A stretch of 64,000 bases of DNA, from NCBI GenBank assembly GCA_948474755.1, contig CAOLHI010001304.1, positions 337,798-401,797 of the forward strand, read 5' to 3'. The translations under genes and the position numbers were made by a program. This stretch comes from Ctenosaura bakeri. Taxonomy: Eukaryota; Chordata; Lepidosauria; Squamata; Iguanidae. Positions 63,139 through 64,000 of the stretch are shown piece after piece. The notes beneath the pieces are model-generated. The model ran no database searches and was not told where the DNA came from. It was given only the letters and a program-made list of their open reading frames with translations. Each line of letters begins with the position of its first letter. Position 1 is the first letter of the stretch.

Positions 63139-63945
63139 GGCCCTTTTCGCACGGGCCTTTTCTCACGCGACAGCCCCGTGAGCCTCGCGGGAGTGGGAGC
63201 GTCGCTCCGCACGACACACTCCCACTTCCGCCGGGCTCACGGGGCTGAAGCGGCACGAGCGCGGGTTTTTTGATTTTCGCTTCGAAGCGAAAATCACCCG
63301 TGCTCACGCAACGCTCCAGGCGCCCGCGCGCACTTACCTCTTGTGCGGAGTGTCGGGAGCCGGCCGGGTTGCGCTTCCTTCCCTCCGCCCCTGCGGAAGG
63401 AAGGGACGGGGCGGGGCGCTAGCGTGACGGACGCGACACGTCCTGCTACGCGCACGCACGCGGGGGGAGGACGCGACAAGCGCCTTTCTCGCGTGCGCGT
63501 GGGGGGGATGGAGGGGACAGGCTCCTTTCTCACGCGCGCGGGGGGGATGGAGGGGACAGGCTCCTTTCTCACGCGCGCGGGGGGGTGGAGGGGACAGGCT
63601 CCTTTCTCGCGCGCGCGGGGGGGTGGAGGGGACAGGCTCCTTTCTCGCACGCGCGGGGGGGATGGAGGGGACAGGCTCCTTTCTCACGCGCGCGGGGGGG
63701 GATGGAGGGGACAGGCTCCTTTCTCACACGCGGGGGGGATGGAGGGGACAGGCTCCTTTCTCGCGCACGCACGGGGGGGAATGGACGGATGTGCGAGCCG
63801 CCGCCGCCTCCGGGAGGCTGCTACTTCCCCGCTCGTTCCCTCGCCTGCGGAAGGAAGGAGGGGGGAAGCGACGGCCTCCCGGAGAAGGCTTCCTGCGTGA
63901 GCCGCCCTCCTCCGTCGGGCGAGCACCGGCGCTGCGAAAAGGGCC
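63139..63945. mobile_element. GGCC-TIR DNA element, GC-rich 807-bp type
   Basis: Ends GGCCCTTTTCGCACGGGCC and GCTGCGAAAAGGGCC; TAT on both sides (63136-63138 and 63946-63948). Outer parts are close to the element at 39291-39935 base for base over long runs, which suggests both moved fairly recently. Its centre holds a seven-unit minisatellite (63508-63780) absent in that form from the other copy. Extreme GC and CpG content. The long open frames (for example 63343-63900) are low-complexity products of the tandem array. Confidence 0.88.
63508..63780. repeat. GC-rich minisatellite, about seven units of 37-40 bp
   Basis: Each unit contains GGAGGGGACAGGCTCCTTTC then TC[A/G]C[G/A]CGCGCG and a G run of 6-8. 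Units start near 63508, 63546, 63584, 63622, 63661, 63701 and 63738. The strand is G-rich, with regularly spaced G runs. Confidence 0.9.
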
Positions 63946-64000
63946 TATGTTACGTCTCCTTTCAGACTCCTTGCCTTAGTAGCTAATGCATAATTATAGC

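Noticed and set aside
63343..63900. 185-codon open frame rich in Gly, Arg and Ser
   Set aside because: It runs along a GC-rich minisatellite inside a DNA transposon; overlapping long frames exist on both strands and the translation is repetitive, so it is not a gene.

Overview
The window looks like about 64 kb of a squamate reptile (lizard or snake) genome lying inside one very large gene. The only host coding sequence I can support is a single 217-bp exon on the minus strand at 13830-14046. It encodes part of the ligand-binding domain of metabotropic glutamate receptor 8 (GRM8) and has good splice sites on both sides. Everything else is best read as the two flanking GRM8 introns. The organism call rests on the repeat mix: L1, CR1, L2 and BovB/RTE LINEs together, a 5S-rRNA-derived SINE, tRNA-derived SINEs, hAT and Tigger-like elements, and many short palindromic DNA elements. 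I cannot name the species.

Layout. 1-13829 is the intron downstream of the exon in transcription. It holds a degenerate L1 (1736-5969) with its target-site duplication and a CR1 tail inserted in it, a 5'-truncated antisense L1 (7139-7606) with a 15-bp duplication, and the 3' part of an L2 LINE with an open reading frame (8385-9343). It also holds two islands of palindromic TGCACAAAA-type words and several small palindromic repeats. 14047-64000 is the upstream intron. It carries an antisense CR1 with recognisable reverse transcriptase (20514-22890), an antisense L1 (28880-30240), a BovB 3' half (47930-49232), L2 tails, tRNA-type SINEs, a 5S SINE (56350-56583) and a hAT element with a perfect 8-bp duplication (36506-37308). 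A crowd of non-autonomous DNA transposons sits among them.

The most interesting thing in the window is that crowd. Thirteen elements from 106 bp to about 1 kb share ends that begin GGCC[C/A]TTTCCGCAC. Seven of the thirteen have identical 3-bp duplications (ATA, AAT, TAT, AAA, TTT, AAG, TAA), and the interiors are very different. They fall into short perfect-palindrome MITEs, 370-520 bp elements, and GC-rich 645-807 bp elements with an expandable minisatellite core. One copy is nested inside another with both duplications intact (54251-55304). A second group of TA-flanked Tigger-like elements has landed cleanly inside CR1 and BovB copies. Wherever nesting can be read between classes, the DNA transposon is younger than the LINE.

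I found no operon-like system, RNA gene, CRISPR array or second host exon. Long open frames in the GC-rich elements come from tandem repeats and low stop-codon density, not from genes.
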